Shown: positions 50,934-59,740, numbered from the stretch's first letter. The stretch is 64,000 nucleotides of DNA from Bradyrhizobium sp. Ec3.3 (GCF_000472925.1 NZ_AXAS01000029.1:1-64000); one strand, 5' to 3'. A program made the numbers and translations. The notes: generated by a model not told the origin, from the letters alone.

Positions 50934-52157
50934 TTACGGCGCGGTCTTGATGTTGTTGCGGAAGATCAGCGATTGGTTCGCGAGGGCAACCGTATCGTTG
51001 CCGGTATTAATCCACACCCGCAGGTAGGTCAGGAACTTCGTGATTTCGACGTTGCGCGAGTTCGAGATGTAAATGATGTCTTGATTCTTCATCATGACCT
51101 TGGTGGCGAGGAAGAAGCCAGCCGGATCACGGAGGTTCACGTTGAAGATGACCGGGATCGTCTCAGAGGTGTACTTGCTGACGTCGACGCCAAGCTCCGC
51201 AGCAACCTCACGCGGCTCGGCGCGATAAAGAAACACGGCCGCCGGATCGGCCAGCCCGTCCAGAAGGCCGCCCGTTTTGCCGACCGCTTCTGCCAGGTTA
51301 AGGCGCCACGCGTCAAAATTGAACTCTTGGCCCAGGCCGGCAATATTGGCGGCCGCGCCGGTCGCACCCAACGCGATAAACTTCTGCTGTTCGCGATAGA
51401 CGTAGATACTGTCGTCCGGGCGCACGTAGATGTTGTTCTCAGGCGCCATGACCATGTTTTCAAACGGCACGGTGGCGCGCTTGCCACCACGCTCCAGCAT
51501 GACCCAGGTCTCGAAGCCCTGGCCCTTGATGCCGCCGGCGCGGGTGATGGCGTCAAGCACCCTGTCCTTCGCACCCGCCGCGCTCGCCGGGAAACGGATG
51601 GGCGCGTTGACTTCGCCCTGCACGCTGATGAGCTGCGTCCGCTGCGAGGACATCGCCACAACGACCTGCGGCTCGATGGCGCGGTTGGCGATCTTTTCGA
51701 CGATCGAACGCTGGATTTGCACCGCCGTAAGGCCCGCCGCCTTGACCTGACCGGCATAGGGCACGGTGATGAAGCCGTCATTGTCGACCGTTTGATCCGG
51801 GATGGTCACGAAGTTGCCGGGCCGGACGCCGGCTTCAGCCGGGATGAACAGACCACCCGCCGCGGCCTCGAAGATGGTGACGGTAACGACGTCGCCGATG
51901 CCGAACACGATGCTGACCGGCGGGCGCTTGTCGGTGAACGCGCCTGCGAGGCCCTTGGGCTCGTGGGTATGAAGAATCTTAACCGTGGCCGGGTTGAGCG
52001 GCACCAGCTCATACTCCGGCGCGCTCGCCGTCTGCACATGATTGTTAACGTCGTCGGTCAGCGGCCCCGAACCGGGATTGGTCGAACAGGCGCCAAGGGC
52101 CAAGGCGACCAGCAAAAGCGCCGGCTTGAAAAGCTGAGTCTTGGCAAAGAGATGCAT
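50934..52157 (-). CDS. wza: Outer-membrane polysaccharide export lipoprotein
   Basis: 407 residues from ATG 52157. Signal peptide with lipobox LALGAC, lipidated C24. Poly_export domain (about residues 80-190) with FGIGDVVTVTIFEAAAG and DGFITVPYAGQVKAAGLT, then two SLBB-like repeats (SVQGEVNAPIRFPAS, and the later FLYRAEPREVAAEL region). It would form the octameric channel that works with Wzc to export EPS. The divergent spacer to the plus-strand gene at 52364 holds a palindrome gcccg-aatga-cgggc (52334-52348). Confidence 0.92.
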   Translation of the reverse strand: MHLFAKTQLFKPALLLVALALGACSTNPGSGPLTDDVNNHVQTASAPEYELVPLNPATVKILHTHEPKGLAGAFTDKRPPVSIVFGIGDVVTVTIFEAAAGGLFIPAEAGVRPGNFVTIPDQTVDNDGFITVPYAGQVKAAGLTAVQIQRSIVEKIANRAIEPQVVVAMSSQRTQLISVQGEVNAPIRFPASAAGAKDRVLDAITRAGGIKGQGFETWVMLERGGKRATVPFENMVMAPENNIYVRPDDSIYVYREQQKFIALGATGAAANIAGLGQEFNFDAWRLNLAEAVGKTGGLLDGLADPAAVFLYRAEPREVAAELGVDVSKYTSETIPVIFNVNLRDPAGFFLATKVMMKNQDIIYISNSRNVEITKFLTYLRVWINTGNDTVALANQSLIFRNNIKTAP

Positions 52158-52363
52158 GAATGGCGTCCCAACAGTCCCCAATTACCGGGAAGTGGTACGG
52201 CCTCACTGGCCTCGCGACAAGAGTTCCCACCCCAAACGGATGGTTAACGGGGGCTATCAGTTTGCGAGTGTTGCGCCGCTGCAACTTAGGGAAACCAAGG
52301 TTAAGCCATTGTGACCATTTGTTGTAACTCGTTTGCCCGAATGACGGGCAGACCGCGTCAGTA

Positions 52364-53002
52364 GTGTGCGCAGTTCCCAAAGGTCGGCGGTCTCTGCTAG
52401 AAGGCCTCGCCCCCTGCAATGGACTTCTGGACGTGCCTTTTTTCGCTGTTGGACTGATCGGACTGTTTGTGGCGGGCACGGCCGGCCCGGCTCCGCCCTT
52501 GCGGTTGGAATCTGGTTGCAACCTCCAGATGCCTCCAGTGGTCTCCCCCTCCTGCCCCGCCCTGGTTCGGGTCGCGGCGTCCTCCGTCTGGAAGTTCACC
52601 CGTACCCAGGGGACCAAGGACGGCGAGAGCTTTGCCGCCATCATGAAGACCGCGGACACGACCCAGTCCGATCTGGACTTCGCCGGCCTGATCGTGCGCT
52701 GCGCGCCCAAGGGCAAGATCGACGTGCTGATCGCCCTCATTCGCCCGTTTCCACCGCGGAGCCGCCCCGAGGTGACGATCGCCGCCGGCGGCAGCTCGCT
52801 GACCTTCGAGGCCAGCATGGCGGGCGCCGGCACCGCTGTCCTGTTGCCCGACGAGGTATCGGCCTTTGCCGCAGGCAAGTGGCAGACGACGCCCTCGCTC
52901 GCTATCAGAGTGAAGGAAAACGACAGCGAAATCAAAGGCGTGATTGCACTCGGTGGACTCCGCGAGGCCTACGCCTCGCTGGTCGCGAATTGCAGCCAGT
53001 AG
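52364..53002 (+). CDS. Exported protein of unknown function
   Basis: Open from GTG 52364 (212 codons); GTG 52433 is an alternative that places a signal peptide (VPFFAVGLIGLFVAGTAGPA) at the very N-terminus and gives 189 residues. The mature part has WKFTRTQGTKDGESFAAIMKT, then beta-rich segments (SSLTFEASMAGAGTAV, IRVKENDSEIKGVI). No family recognised. It is divergent from wza. The minus-strand ORF over the same interval is a shadow. Confidence 0.65.
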   Translation: MCAVPKGRRSLLEGLAPCNGLLDVPFFAVGLIGLFVAGTAGPAPPLRLESGCNLQMPPVVSPSCPALVRVAASSVWKFTRTQGTKDGESFAAIMKTADTTQSDLDFAGLIVRCAPKGKIDVLIALIRPFPPRSRPEVTIAAGGSSLTFEASMAGAGTAVLLPDEVSAFAAGKWQTTPSLAIRVKENDSEIKGVIALGGLREAYASLVANCSQ

Positions 53003-53073
53003 AATCTGCGCTTCCCACTTAATCCTGCTTTAGGGTCTGGAACCTAAAGTCCGGAACATGGGGAGTGTTTCGG

Positions 53074-53349
53074 ATGGCTGAGCTCTTGATCTTCAGTTTT
53101 CTCGTCGGCGCGGTGCTCGGGCAACGCTTTCGCGTCATGGTGTTGATGCCGCTGACGCTTGCGATGGCGCTGGTCACCATCGTGATCGGTTTTGTGGCGC
53201 ACCTCGCCTTCTTCGACGGCTTGAAAGGCTTCGCGTGCTGCGCTCTCGCGCTTCAAGGCGGTTATCTGTTCGGATCGTTTGCCCGGTTCTGGCTCGCTGC
53301 AGCACGTGCCTCTCGCGTGTTTGCGCGCCCGTTGAAGACCGCGCGCTGA
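53074..53349 (+). CDS. Small membrane protein
   Basis: 91 residues from ATG 53074 with GGGGAG 8 nt upstream. Three hydrophobic segments (LLIFSFLVGAVLGQRF, VLMPLTLAMALVTIVIGFVA, GFACCALALQGGYLFGSF), so almost entirely membrane-embedded with a basic tail. No family recognised. It lies 71 bp upstream of the ligase-like gene and may belong to the same transcript. Confidence 0.72.
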   Translation: MAELLIFSFLVGAVLGQRFRVMVLMPLTLAMALVTIVIGFVAHLAFFDGLKGFACCALALQGGYLFGSFARFWLAAARASRVFARPLKTAR

Positions 53350-53419
53350 TTTCATCCCCATGATCCCGCGCGTTCGGCGGGTCGTGATGCGGCGCGCCGC
53401 TTGAAAACAGACTGACGGC

Positions 53420-54721
53420 TTGTATGGTGGCCTCTCGTTGGTTCAGGCCTTTCCTCGAGCGCGCCGTTTGTCTCTCGCCTATTTCGCCCTCATTCTTTCG
53501 GTCGTTTCTGCTTCCATCCTTGAGATCGCTGGCACCACCTTCGGCGCACAGCTCGGGATGGCGGCTGCCGCGTTAAGCCTGCTGGCGGCGTCGCTCAATG
53601 CCGGAAAGGCCGACTACGACCATTATCTGCGGGCGACCTCCTGGGTCCGCTGGGTTCTGATTGTCATCCCGATCTTCATTGCCGCCCAGCTGCTGCCGGC
53701 CTGGCTTGCCCTGGCCCATCCGATCTGGACCAGCGCCTATGATGCGCTCGGCGGCTTGCCGCTCGGCTATATTACCGCCGATTTCGGCCAGACGCTGAAT
53801 GCGCTGTTCTTGGCGCTCGCCGCGCTCTCGCTGCTCGGTGTGACCATCACTGTCGCCCGCGACCGCCGCCGTGCCGAGCTGATCTTGTTTGTGTTGAGCG
53901 GGGTCACCACCCTGTCAGCTCTGGTCTTGGATCTTCGCATCTCGCCGGCGCTTGCGGATGGCCTTGCGGCTCCCCTCGGCGGCTTTGGTCTGCTGCTCAA
54001 TCTAGCGGTCATGCAGTTGGCCGCCGAGCGGGCCGAGACCCATCACGCCCTGTCGCGCTCGATCGCGACCGGCCTCTATGGCCTGGTCGGCGCGCTGATC
54101 ACCGCGTTGGCCGTTTATGGATTTTCAAACACCAACAGCGCGGTCGCCATAAGCTTCGGCATCGTGCTGTTCTTGCTGATCCTGATCATTCGTCGCCTGG
54201 ACCTGTCGCCGCTCGCAGCCTCAGCGCTGGCGGCTGCCGCCCTGATCGGAGCCGGCATCGTCCTGACCTTCGTTTTCGAGAAAGACTCCGGCTCTGCCCT
54301 GTTGCGGCTCTCACCTGAATTGGCCGGGGACGCCAAAGCCACGCTTGAGCGGATGCTGGCCGATACACGCTGGCTCGGCGGCGGCGCCGGCGGCTTTGCG
54401 GCCCTGGCGCGGATCTACCAAAGTGACGCGGGGGAATCGCTGGCCGCGCCTTCGACCGCGACCGCAATCTTCGTGGATATGGGCTGGATCGGTCTCGCAG
54501 CCGTGATCGCGGTTACAGCGGCACTCCTGCTGCGTTTGGTCTTCGGTGCCTTGACGCGAGGCCGCGATTCGTTCTTCGCAGCGGCTGCCGCAGCGTGCCT
54601 CTGCTTTGCGCTTGTCGAGGCCTTTGCCGGTCCGGGACTGTTGCGGCCGGCGGCAGCCTTTTGCCTTTCGGTCATGGTGGGACTTGGGCTGTCGCAGAGC
54701 GTCAGCCAGTCCTCACGATAA
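53420..54721 (+). CDS. Divergent O-antigen-ligase-like membrane protein
   Basis: 433 residues, about twelve hydrophobic helices. Related to the protein at 48717 (HPIWTSAYDALGG against HPIWKQTSDLLGT; WLGGGAGGFAALA against WFGTGMGTFQWAF). In the C-terminal periplasmic loop the conserved histidine of DAAHSTPLELASEVG is replaced: here the segment reads LAAPSTATAIFVDMG. That may mean a loss of transferase activity or an altered substrate. GTG or ATG start is uncertain (53420). Confidence 0.75.
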   Translation: MYGGLSLVQAFPRARRLSLAYFALILSVVSASILEIAGTTFGAQLGMAAAALSLLAASLNAGKADYDHYLRATSWVRWVLIVIPIFIAAQLLPAWLALAHPIWTSAYDALGGLPLGYITADFGQTLNALFLALAALSLLGVTITVARDRRRAELILFVLSGVTTLSALVLDLRISPALADGLAAPLGGFGLLLNLAVMQLAAERAETHHALSRSIATGLYGLVGALITALAVYGFSNTNSAVAISFGIVLFLLILIIRRLDLSPLAASALAAAALIGAGIVLTFVFEKDSGSALLRLSPELAGDAKATLERMLADTRWLGGGAGGFAALARIYQSDAGESLAAPSTATAIFVDMGWIGLAAVIAVTAALLLRLVFGALTRGRDSFFAAAAAACLCFALVEAFAGPGLLRPAAAFCLSVMVGLGLSQSVSQSSR

Positions 54722-54732
54722 CGGCCTCAACG

Positions 54733-55356
54733 TTAGACGTTGCGATCACCGAGCGACGCCCAATAGTTCGGGTTCTTCGGCGTCTGAATGCGCACCCAGC
54801 GATAGGGCTTCTTCGACCACGGCAGGATGTGCGGGGTAAGATTGTCCAGCACGAGATCGCCAGAGAGGCTGCGCACCACGACGACGAGGTGATGTTCGCC
54901 CCAGGTGGTCACGACCTCGCTGAGCAGCACCGAGCGGGCCGGAAAGCCTTTCGCGATCAGATCGTGGCGTTTTGTCACAGCGTAGTCGTTGCAGTCGCCG
55001 CTGCTCGGGTGCAGCAGCCACTTTTCACCACGAAGGCCCTCGAGATTCGGCTCGGGCCGGATCGCGGCGTTGACCTGCTGGTTCACGTCCTGAAGCTGTG
55101 CCACGCGCTCCGGCGTCAGTTTCAGCCGACCGCCCCTGAACACCATGCGCGGCGGCTTGCACTCGTTGCCGTACTTCAGGCAGAACATCGTGAATGCCAT
55201 CGGCGGCAGCGTCGGCTGATCGAACTTGATGTATTGAATGGCCCCGCGCAGGTTCATCGGCGCGCCGACGAAGGCCGCCTCGGCACTCTGCTGAACCCCG
55301 ATCGCAGCGCCGAGCCCGGCGGCCGCAACGGTTAGGAATTTTGCTACTTTGCGCAT
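54733..55356 (-). CDS. Transglutaminase-like cysteine protease (BTLCP, LapG-like)
   Basis: 207 residues. Signal peptide 1-28 (LTVAAAGLGAAIGV, then QQSAEAA). Catalytic triad of the bacterial transglutaminase-like cysteine proteinases: C122 in SSGDCNDYA, His in TWGEHHLVV (155/156), Asp in LVLDNL (D171). The group includes LapG, which in other bacteria trims large surface adhesins under c-di-GMP control. The large adhesin at the left end is a conceivable substrate, but no cleavage site can be seen. It is convergent with the ligase-like gene, 11 bp away. Confidence 0.88.
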   Translation of the reverse strand: MRKVAKFLTVAAAGLGAAIGVQQSAEAAFVGAPMNLRGAIQYIKFDQPTLPPMAFTMFCLKYGNECKPPRMVFRGGRLKLTPERVAQLQDVNQQVNAAIRPEPNLEGLRGEKWLLHPSSGDCNDYAVTKRHDLIAKGFPARSVLLSEVVTTWGEHHLVVVVRSLSGDLVLDNLTPHILPWSKKPYRWVRIQTPKNPNYWASLGDRNV

Positions 55357-55546
55357 TGTGCGCCCCCCGTTTTGTCTTCGGGAGACCCTACAAAAGGCGT
55401 CTTGAAATACGGCTCATCGGGGAAGCGGCCATTGAATCAAACTCAAGGCAACGCTCTCTGAAACAATTAACAATACCGGGCAGACACTTGCTCTGCTAAG
55501 AGCAGCGATGATTTTCGGCGCTGAAACCGGCGATTCGACCGACCCA

Positions 55547-56284
55547 ATGGGCCTTTCCAGACGCTCTCGTAAGCAGACCAAGCCCCGGCTTCCCGATGGC
55601 GTCCGCATCTATGCGATTGGAGACGTGCATGGTCGCTCCGATCTGCTTCAATCCCTGTTAACCGTGATCGATGCGGATCTCGCACACTCAGCGCCCATAC
55701 GCGCCATCCAGGTCTTCCTTGGCGACTATGTCGACCGCGGTCCTGACTCGCGCGGAGTACTCGACCTCCTGATCGAGCGCTCAAGGACCCACGAGACGGT
55801 GTGCTTGAAAGGCAATCACGAGGTCTTCCTGCTCGAGGTGTTGAAGGACCCGGCCCGATTGCAGGACTGGCGCCACTATGGCGGCCTGCTCACGCTGGTC
55901 TCCTACGGGATCACGCCGACCATGAATCCCACCGCGGAGGAGCAGGTCGAGCTGATCGAGGGGCTCAAGCGCGCAATGCCTCCCGAGCACCTGGCGTTCC
56001 TGCAGCAGCTCCCCTCCTCCTTCACCTGTGGCGACTTCTTCTTCGTCCATGCCGGCGTGAAGCCGGGTATCCCGCTCGAGCGACAACGCGATGAAGACAT
56101 GCTCTGGATCCGCGAGGAATTCCTGACGTCCGAGGAGCGCTTCGGAAAATATGTCGTCCACGGCCACACGCCGGTCAGCGCGCCGGATATCCGAGCGAAC
56201 CGCATCAACATCGACACCGGCGCCTACGCCACGGGCAACTTGACGCTGTTATCGATCCAAGGCGATAGTCTGCTTGCGATCTAG
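55547..56284 (+). CDS. PPP-type protein phosphatase / calcineurin-like phosphoesterase (copy 1)
   Basis: 245 residues from ATG 55547, chosen because the paralogue at 60602 aligns there. Metal-binding motifs GDVHG, GDYVDRGPD and GNHE, then HAGVKPG and HGHTPV near the C-terminus, all intact. Such enzymes dephosphorylate Ser/Thr (or diadenosine) substrates; no substrate can be inferred. A long, very similar protein (copy 2) is encoded 5 kb downstream. Confidence 0.9.
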   Translation: MGLSRRSRKQTKPRLPDGVRIYAIGDVHGRSDLLQSLLTVIDADLAHSAPIRAIQVFLGDYVDRGPDSRGVLDLLIERSRTHETVCLKGNHEVFLLEVLKDPARLQDWRHYGGLLTLVSYGITPTMNPTAEEQVELIEGLKRAMPPEHLAFLQQLPSSFTCGDFFFVHAGVKPGIPLERQRDEDMLWIREEFLTSEERFGKYVVHGHTPVSAPDIRANRINIDTGAYATGNLTLLSIQGDSLLAI

Positions 56285-56341
56285 CCCTTTACGCACGGCA
56301 TTTCCGGCCCGCTGCAGAATTAGCTTTTTAGAGTTCATCCT

Positions 56342-57001
56342 ATGCACCCGACGAACTGGCTTCGCGGCCTTGGTATCAGCATTGCGGCGATGCTGATCCT
56401 TTACGCCGGGGTGAGCCTCTATGGCGATCTCACGCTGCAGAGAGTCCGCGCCAGCGACGTGTTCGCAAGCCCCCTTGGGCCGGCGAATGCCAACGCGTCC
56501 GGCAGCTTTGCGCGGCTGGTGTCGTTTGACGGCGACTTGCTCGCAAGCGACGCGGCGCGGATGACGGCTCAGGTCATCCACCATCCCGCCAGCGACGCAA
56601 GCGGTCGGGCCGCGGAGAACAAATCGGCGCAGAACGCTGTCACGGCCGCGCTGAAGATTTCTCCGATCAGACCCGCGCTTTGGCTGGCGCTCGGTACGCT
56701 GAAAGCCGAAATGCGCGAACCGGCGGCAGCATCGCTGAAGATGTCCTATTTGACCGGGGCGGTCCCGGTGGACGTAGCATTTTCCAGGCTTCAGACCGTG
56801 ACATCGACCTCGGCTGCATCTGACGAGGACATTCGGCTCCTGGCCCAATCGGACATTCGGTCGGCGCTTGCGAGCCGCGCACGCTTCGAGGCGCCGTTGG
56901 TCGCGGTCTATGTCCAAGCATCGCCGGAAGGGAAATCGCTTCTGCGCGACACCACGCAAATCATCGATCCCAAGTTCAACGCGTTGCTGAAGAAGTATTA
57001 G
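56342..57001 (+). CDS. Exported or anchored helical protein
   Basis: 219 residues. N-terminal membrane segment (SIAAMLILYAGVSLYG). The rest is helical with Ala-rich repeats (AVTAALKISPIRPALWLALGT, EMREPAAASLKMSYLTGA), resembling TPR-like exported proteins found in EPS loci such as the one at 44862-45635. No family recognised. 57 bp downstream of phosphatase copy 1. Confidence 0.68.
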   Translation: MHPTNWLRGLGISIAAMLILYAGVSLYGDLTLQRVRASDVFASPLGPANANASGSFARLVSFDGDLLASDAARMTAQVIHHPASDASGRAAENKSAQNAVTAALKISPIRPALWLALGTLKAEMREPAAASLKMSYLTGAVPVDVAFSRLQTVTSTSAASDEDIRLLAQSDIRSALASRARFEAPLVAVYVQASPEGKSLLRDTTQIIDPKFNALLKKY

Positions 57002-57017
57002 TTATTCGATTCAGATC

Positions 57018-57464
57018 TCAGCGCCTGGACCCTGGCGCGATCGGCACGAAATCCCCTTCACGCCGCGGCTGGTCCGATCGGCCCTGATAGACAAAAGTGC
57101 CCTTCTTGGTCGTGACGATGTCGCCGCGCTGCAGGCTTTCGTCGTTGAGGACGCGTTCGCTTGCGACGATTTCCGGGTCCTCCGGGATCGGGACATAGAG
57201 CTCTGGGTGTTCGCGGCGCTCGCGCGCGACGTCCTTTGCCCGCCGCCTTGCTTCTTCAACCCGTTGCCGCCACTCCTCGCGCGAGGGCTCGGGTGGCCCG
57301 GGCAAGATAAAATCGTTGGCCGTTGGCCCAGGCTCCTCCTGCGCCAAGCAGGCGGGCAGCGATTGGAAAAGTCCGATGGCAAAAACGACAACGGCAATAG
57401 TTCGGGAGCCGTGTCTTCCCTGCGCGAGTATCGAACCGGTGCGCCGAGCAGTCTGCAACGTCAC
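57018..57464 (-). CDS. Exported protein with charged coiled segment
   Basis: 148 residues (start uncertain). Signal peptide around residues 20-41 (IAVVVFAIGLFQSLPACLAQ), then Pro-rich linker and a charged helix (EWRQRVEEARRRAKDVARERR), ending in RGDIVTTKKGTFVYQGRSD, a short beta segment. No family recognised. It is convergent with the upstream gene. Confidence 0.65.
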   Translation of the reverse strand: MTLQTARRTGSILAQGRHGSRTIAVVVFAIGLFQSLPACLAQEEPGPTANDFILPGPPEPSREEWRQRVEEARRRAKDVARERREHPELYVPIPEDPEIVASERVLNDESLQRGDIVTTKKGTFVYQGRSDQPRREGDFVPIAPGSRR

Positions 57465-57539
57465 AGTTCCTCAAGAATGGGTGCCCGGGGACAAGGTGGA
57501 CGGCCGCCTGGGTCTCAAGCTTACCTCGTCCTCAATTGC

Positions 57540-57596
57540 AACACAGCCCATTCACTTGCAATCTTTACGTTGCAACTCACTGGCTTGGGCTGTGTT
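57540..57596. repeat. Long inverted repeat with internal palindrome
   Basis: aacacagccca (57540-57550) and tgggctgtgtt (57586-57596) are perfect 11-bp arms. Between them ttgcaa occurs twice (ttgcaatctttacgttgcaa), itself palindromic, so the whole 57-bp block can fold. It lies in the spacer between divergent or convergent small genes and could be a regulatory site or a small-element remnant. Confidence 0.55.
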
Positions 57597-57620
57597 TCGC
57601 ACCGGCTTCTCCGACGCCGA

Positions 57621-57880
57621 TCAGTCGGTGATGGGCGCGTCACCGCCGGCTTGAGGCGCTGCCTCGCGTGCTGCTTCCGCGCAAAGGCTGGGCGCGACCG
57701 CCCCTGGTAAGCGGCGCCTGGATCCGGCTCGGAATGTTGGGGGTGGCGTTTTTGGAGGCGCGGACTGGGACGGGTTCGTGATGATCACGTTGCGGTTAGG
57801 CGTCGAGGGGTCATTGCCCCCTGAGCCCAGGCGCCGGCAGGCCCGACAAGCGCGACTACGATCAAAGCCAAGCGTTTCAT
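57621..57880 (-). pseudogene. Exported protein split by a frameshift in a G5 tract
   Basis: ATG 57880, with GGGAG 8 nt upstream, starts a clean signal peptide (MKRLALIVVALVGPAGAWAQ) that runs into a stop 30 codons on. In the next frame, immediately past the tract of five Gs (Cs at 57817-57821 on the plus strand), the sequence reads GGNDPSTPNRNVIITNPSQ and stays open to 57621. Adding one G restores one continuous protein of about 86 residues. It could be a pseudogene, slipped-strand variation or a sequence error. Confidence 0.7.
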
Positions 57881-57933
57881 AGCGCATCTCCCGAGCGAGA
57901 ACGTCCCCGGGGCAGCCACCGTTCCCATAAGGC

Positions 57934-58155
57934 TTAGTAACGGGGAATTGTGGTCAGCTTGCTATCTTTCCAGACCCGTTGCGCCGCCACGACGCTGGGC
58001 AAACTCCCCGTCGCAAAGTTCCGAAAAGTCGTCGGCCGCGACGGGTCCTCGGTGGTCTGCGTCTTTTTGGTGTCCTGGGCGCTTTTTCCGGGAAAGTTGG
58101 CCGGATCCTTGACGCCTTGCGCGAAGGTAGGCTGCACCAGGACGGTGGAAAGCAT
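57934..58155 (-). CDS. Small exported protein
   Basis: 73 residues from ATG 58155. The N-terminal segment is short and hydrophobic (MLSTVLVQPTFAQG), resembling a minimal signal peptide; an upstream in-frame TGA prevents extension. The mature part is polar (DTKKTQTTEDPSRPTTFR). No function known. Confidence 0.5.
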   Translation of the reverse strand: MLSTVLVQPTFAQGVKDPANFPGKSAQDTKKTQTTEDPSRPTTFRNFATGSLPSVVAAQRVWKDSKLTTIPRY

Positions 58156-58303
58156 TAAAACTGCGCGCGGTCAAACACCGGAACAAGAAGTTTTGCGGAA
58201 TGTCACAGGTTTTGGTGCAAAAGCAAGCGCAGATCCTCCGCTGCCGACGCGCCGTGCAAGCACCTAGCGAGACCGCGTTTTCCGAGCTACTTGATTGGCC
58301 TTG

Positions 58304-59449
58304 ATGACCGACCCCGGCGATACCGCGGATACGACCCCGAAGACGCAGGCGATGCGCGCCGAGTTTGTCCGCGTCCTTTCGGAACAAGTCCGCGCCATCT
58401 CAAGCGACCCCAAGCAGATGCGGGAGATGGTCTATGAGCTCGCCCGCATCAAGCTTTTGGAGCAGTTTACGCACGCAGACGCTCGCGAGTCTCGCCAGAC
58501 CCTGCAGGTCCTGGACCACGCCATAAGGGAGGTCGAACGGTCCTTTGCGCGCAACGCTGCTTCGCCGGCTGTCGCAGCTCAACCGCACTCCGTCTCGACA
58601 GATTTTCCGCCTCCGCTCCCAAACCTCGAAGCGGAGACGCGCCGTCCCGTCACGCCATTGCCCCCGCCGCCAGCTGATCGCGCCAAAAGAGCCGGCACCT
58701 TCAACTCCATCATTCGACTGGCCGCCATCCTCGTGCTCGTTGCGATTGTTGGCGCCGCGATCGCGTATTGGCCGCGGGTGAGAACGCAATTCGCGGCGTT
58801 ATCGCAACATTCCGAAACGGCTGCGCAGCCTGAACCAGCACCGCCGCCGCGCGCGAGTGAGACTGCCGAGCGGCTTCCGGACATACCCAAAGAGGCGCCC
58901 CAGCCTGCGCACCCTGCGATGCCTCTGCCGATCGCATTTGGCGTCTACGTCTTAAGCGATGGCCAGCTTCAAGAGCTAAAGATGGTGCCCGGTAAGGTCC
59001 CCGATCGCCGCGTTGCCATTTCGGCCGCGATCACCACGCCAAGCGCAACCACGGTCACCAGTGGGGATGTCAAGTTCATCGTGTTCAGGCCTGACGGAGG
59101 CATCGACGCCAGCGGCAACGAAGTCCGAGTCGTCGCAAAAGTATCGCGTGCCATGGGCGTCGATGCGACCGGAAAGGCGGCGGTGGTCAACGCCGGCGAT
59201 GCCTGGGTCATCCGCAGCATGTCGTTCCCGTACAAGGTCGGTCCGGTCGAGGATCAGCCCAGGATGGTGTTGCTGCAGCCGGAACAGGACGGCTTCACAC
59301 TCACCCCGGGCCGCTACATCGTGGTGGTCAAGGGCATGGGCTATGACTTTACCGTCGCCGGTGACGTGACCGACCCGAACCAGTGCGTCGAGCGCATCAA
59401 CGCGACCAACGGCGCGTTCTATTCGCCCTGCCCGCCGCCGAAACGATGA
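58304..59449 (+). CDS. Single-pass membrane protein with large extracytoplasmic domain
   Basis: 381 residues from ATG 58304. Residues 1-~90 are helical (EFVRVLSEQVRAIS, QMREMVYELARIKLLEQF). A Pro-rich segment (LPPPPADRAKRAG) precedes one membrane helix (IIRLAAILVLVAIVGAAIAYW, about 143-163) and another Pro/Glu linker. The C-terminal ~170 residues are beta-rich, with ISAAITTPSATTV, VKFIVFRPDGG and RYIVVVKGMGYDFTV, ending CPPPKR. No family recognised; the domain order (cytoplasmic helix, TM, periplasmic beta domain) suggests an envelope sensor or anchor. It ends 1 bp before the convergent gene at 59450. Confidence 0.78.
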   Translation: MTDPGDTADTTPKTQAMRAEFVRVLSEQVRAISSDPKQMREMVYELARIKLLEQFTHADARESRQTLQVLDHAIREVERSFARNAASPAVAAQPHSVSTDFPPPLPNLEAETRRPVTPLPPPPADRAKRAGTFNSIIRLAAILVLVAIVGAAIAYWPRVRTQFAALSQHSETAAQPEPAPPPRASETAERLPDIPKEAPQPAHPAMPLPIAFGVYVLSDGQLQELKMVPGKVPDRRVAISAAITTPSATTVTSGDVKFIVFRPDGGIDASGNEVRVVAKVSRAMGVDATGKAAVVNAGDAWVIRSMSFPYKVGPVEDQPRMVLLQPEQDGFTLTPGRYIVVVKGMGYDFTVAGDVTDPNQCVERINATNGAFYSPCPPPKR

Positions 59450-59740
59450 CTATTTGCTCGGTTTGCTGTCCTTCGGCGTGGCCGCCGGCGCGTCGTCGAC
59501 CTTGCCGTTGTTCTCAACGCATTTGTTGAAGTAGTCGCGCTGCTGCTTGGCCGTTCCCTTGGTGCTACCTGCGGCGGGATTGCCGATCTGCTTCGGCGGA
59601 AAGGCTTTGGCGACAGCCGCATCACACGCGCGTGCCACCTCGGCGGTAATCGCAGAAGCAGTCGCGGGCGCGACCAACGTCAGGACAAATGCAAATCCAA
59701 TCGCCTTGCGCGAGATGCTGAAAATCACCTGTTGCTCCAT
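59450..59740 (-). CDS. Small exported protein
   Basis: 96 residues from ATG 59740 (an ATG at 59770 is possible). Signal peptide 1-~31 (AIGFAFVLTLVAPATASA). The mature chain has two cysteines (RACDAAV, NKCVENN) and a Lys/Ser-rich tail. It may be a disulfide-bonded periplasmic protein. It abuts the stop of the convergent membrane-protein gene. Confidence 0.7.
   Translation of the reverse strand: MEQQVIFSISRKAIGFAFVLTLVAPATASAITAEVARACDAAVAKAFPPKQIGNPAAGSTKGTAKQQRDYFNKCVENNGKVDDAPAATPKDSKPSK

Noticed and set aside
50832..52247. 471-codon plus-strand ORF opposite wza
   Set aside because: Antisense to a lipoprotein with lipobox and export domains; composition is Arg/Asp-rich and typical of a GC-rich shadow frame.
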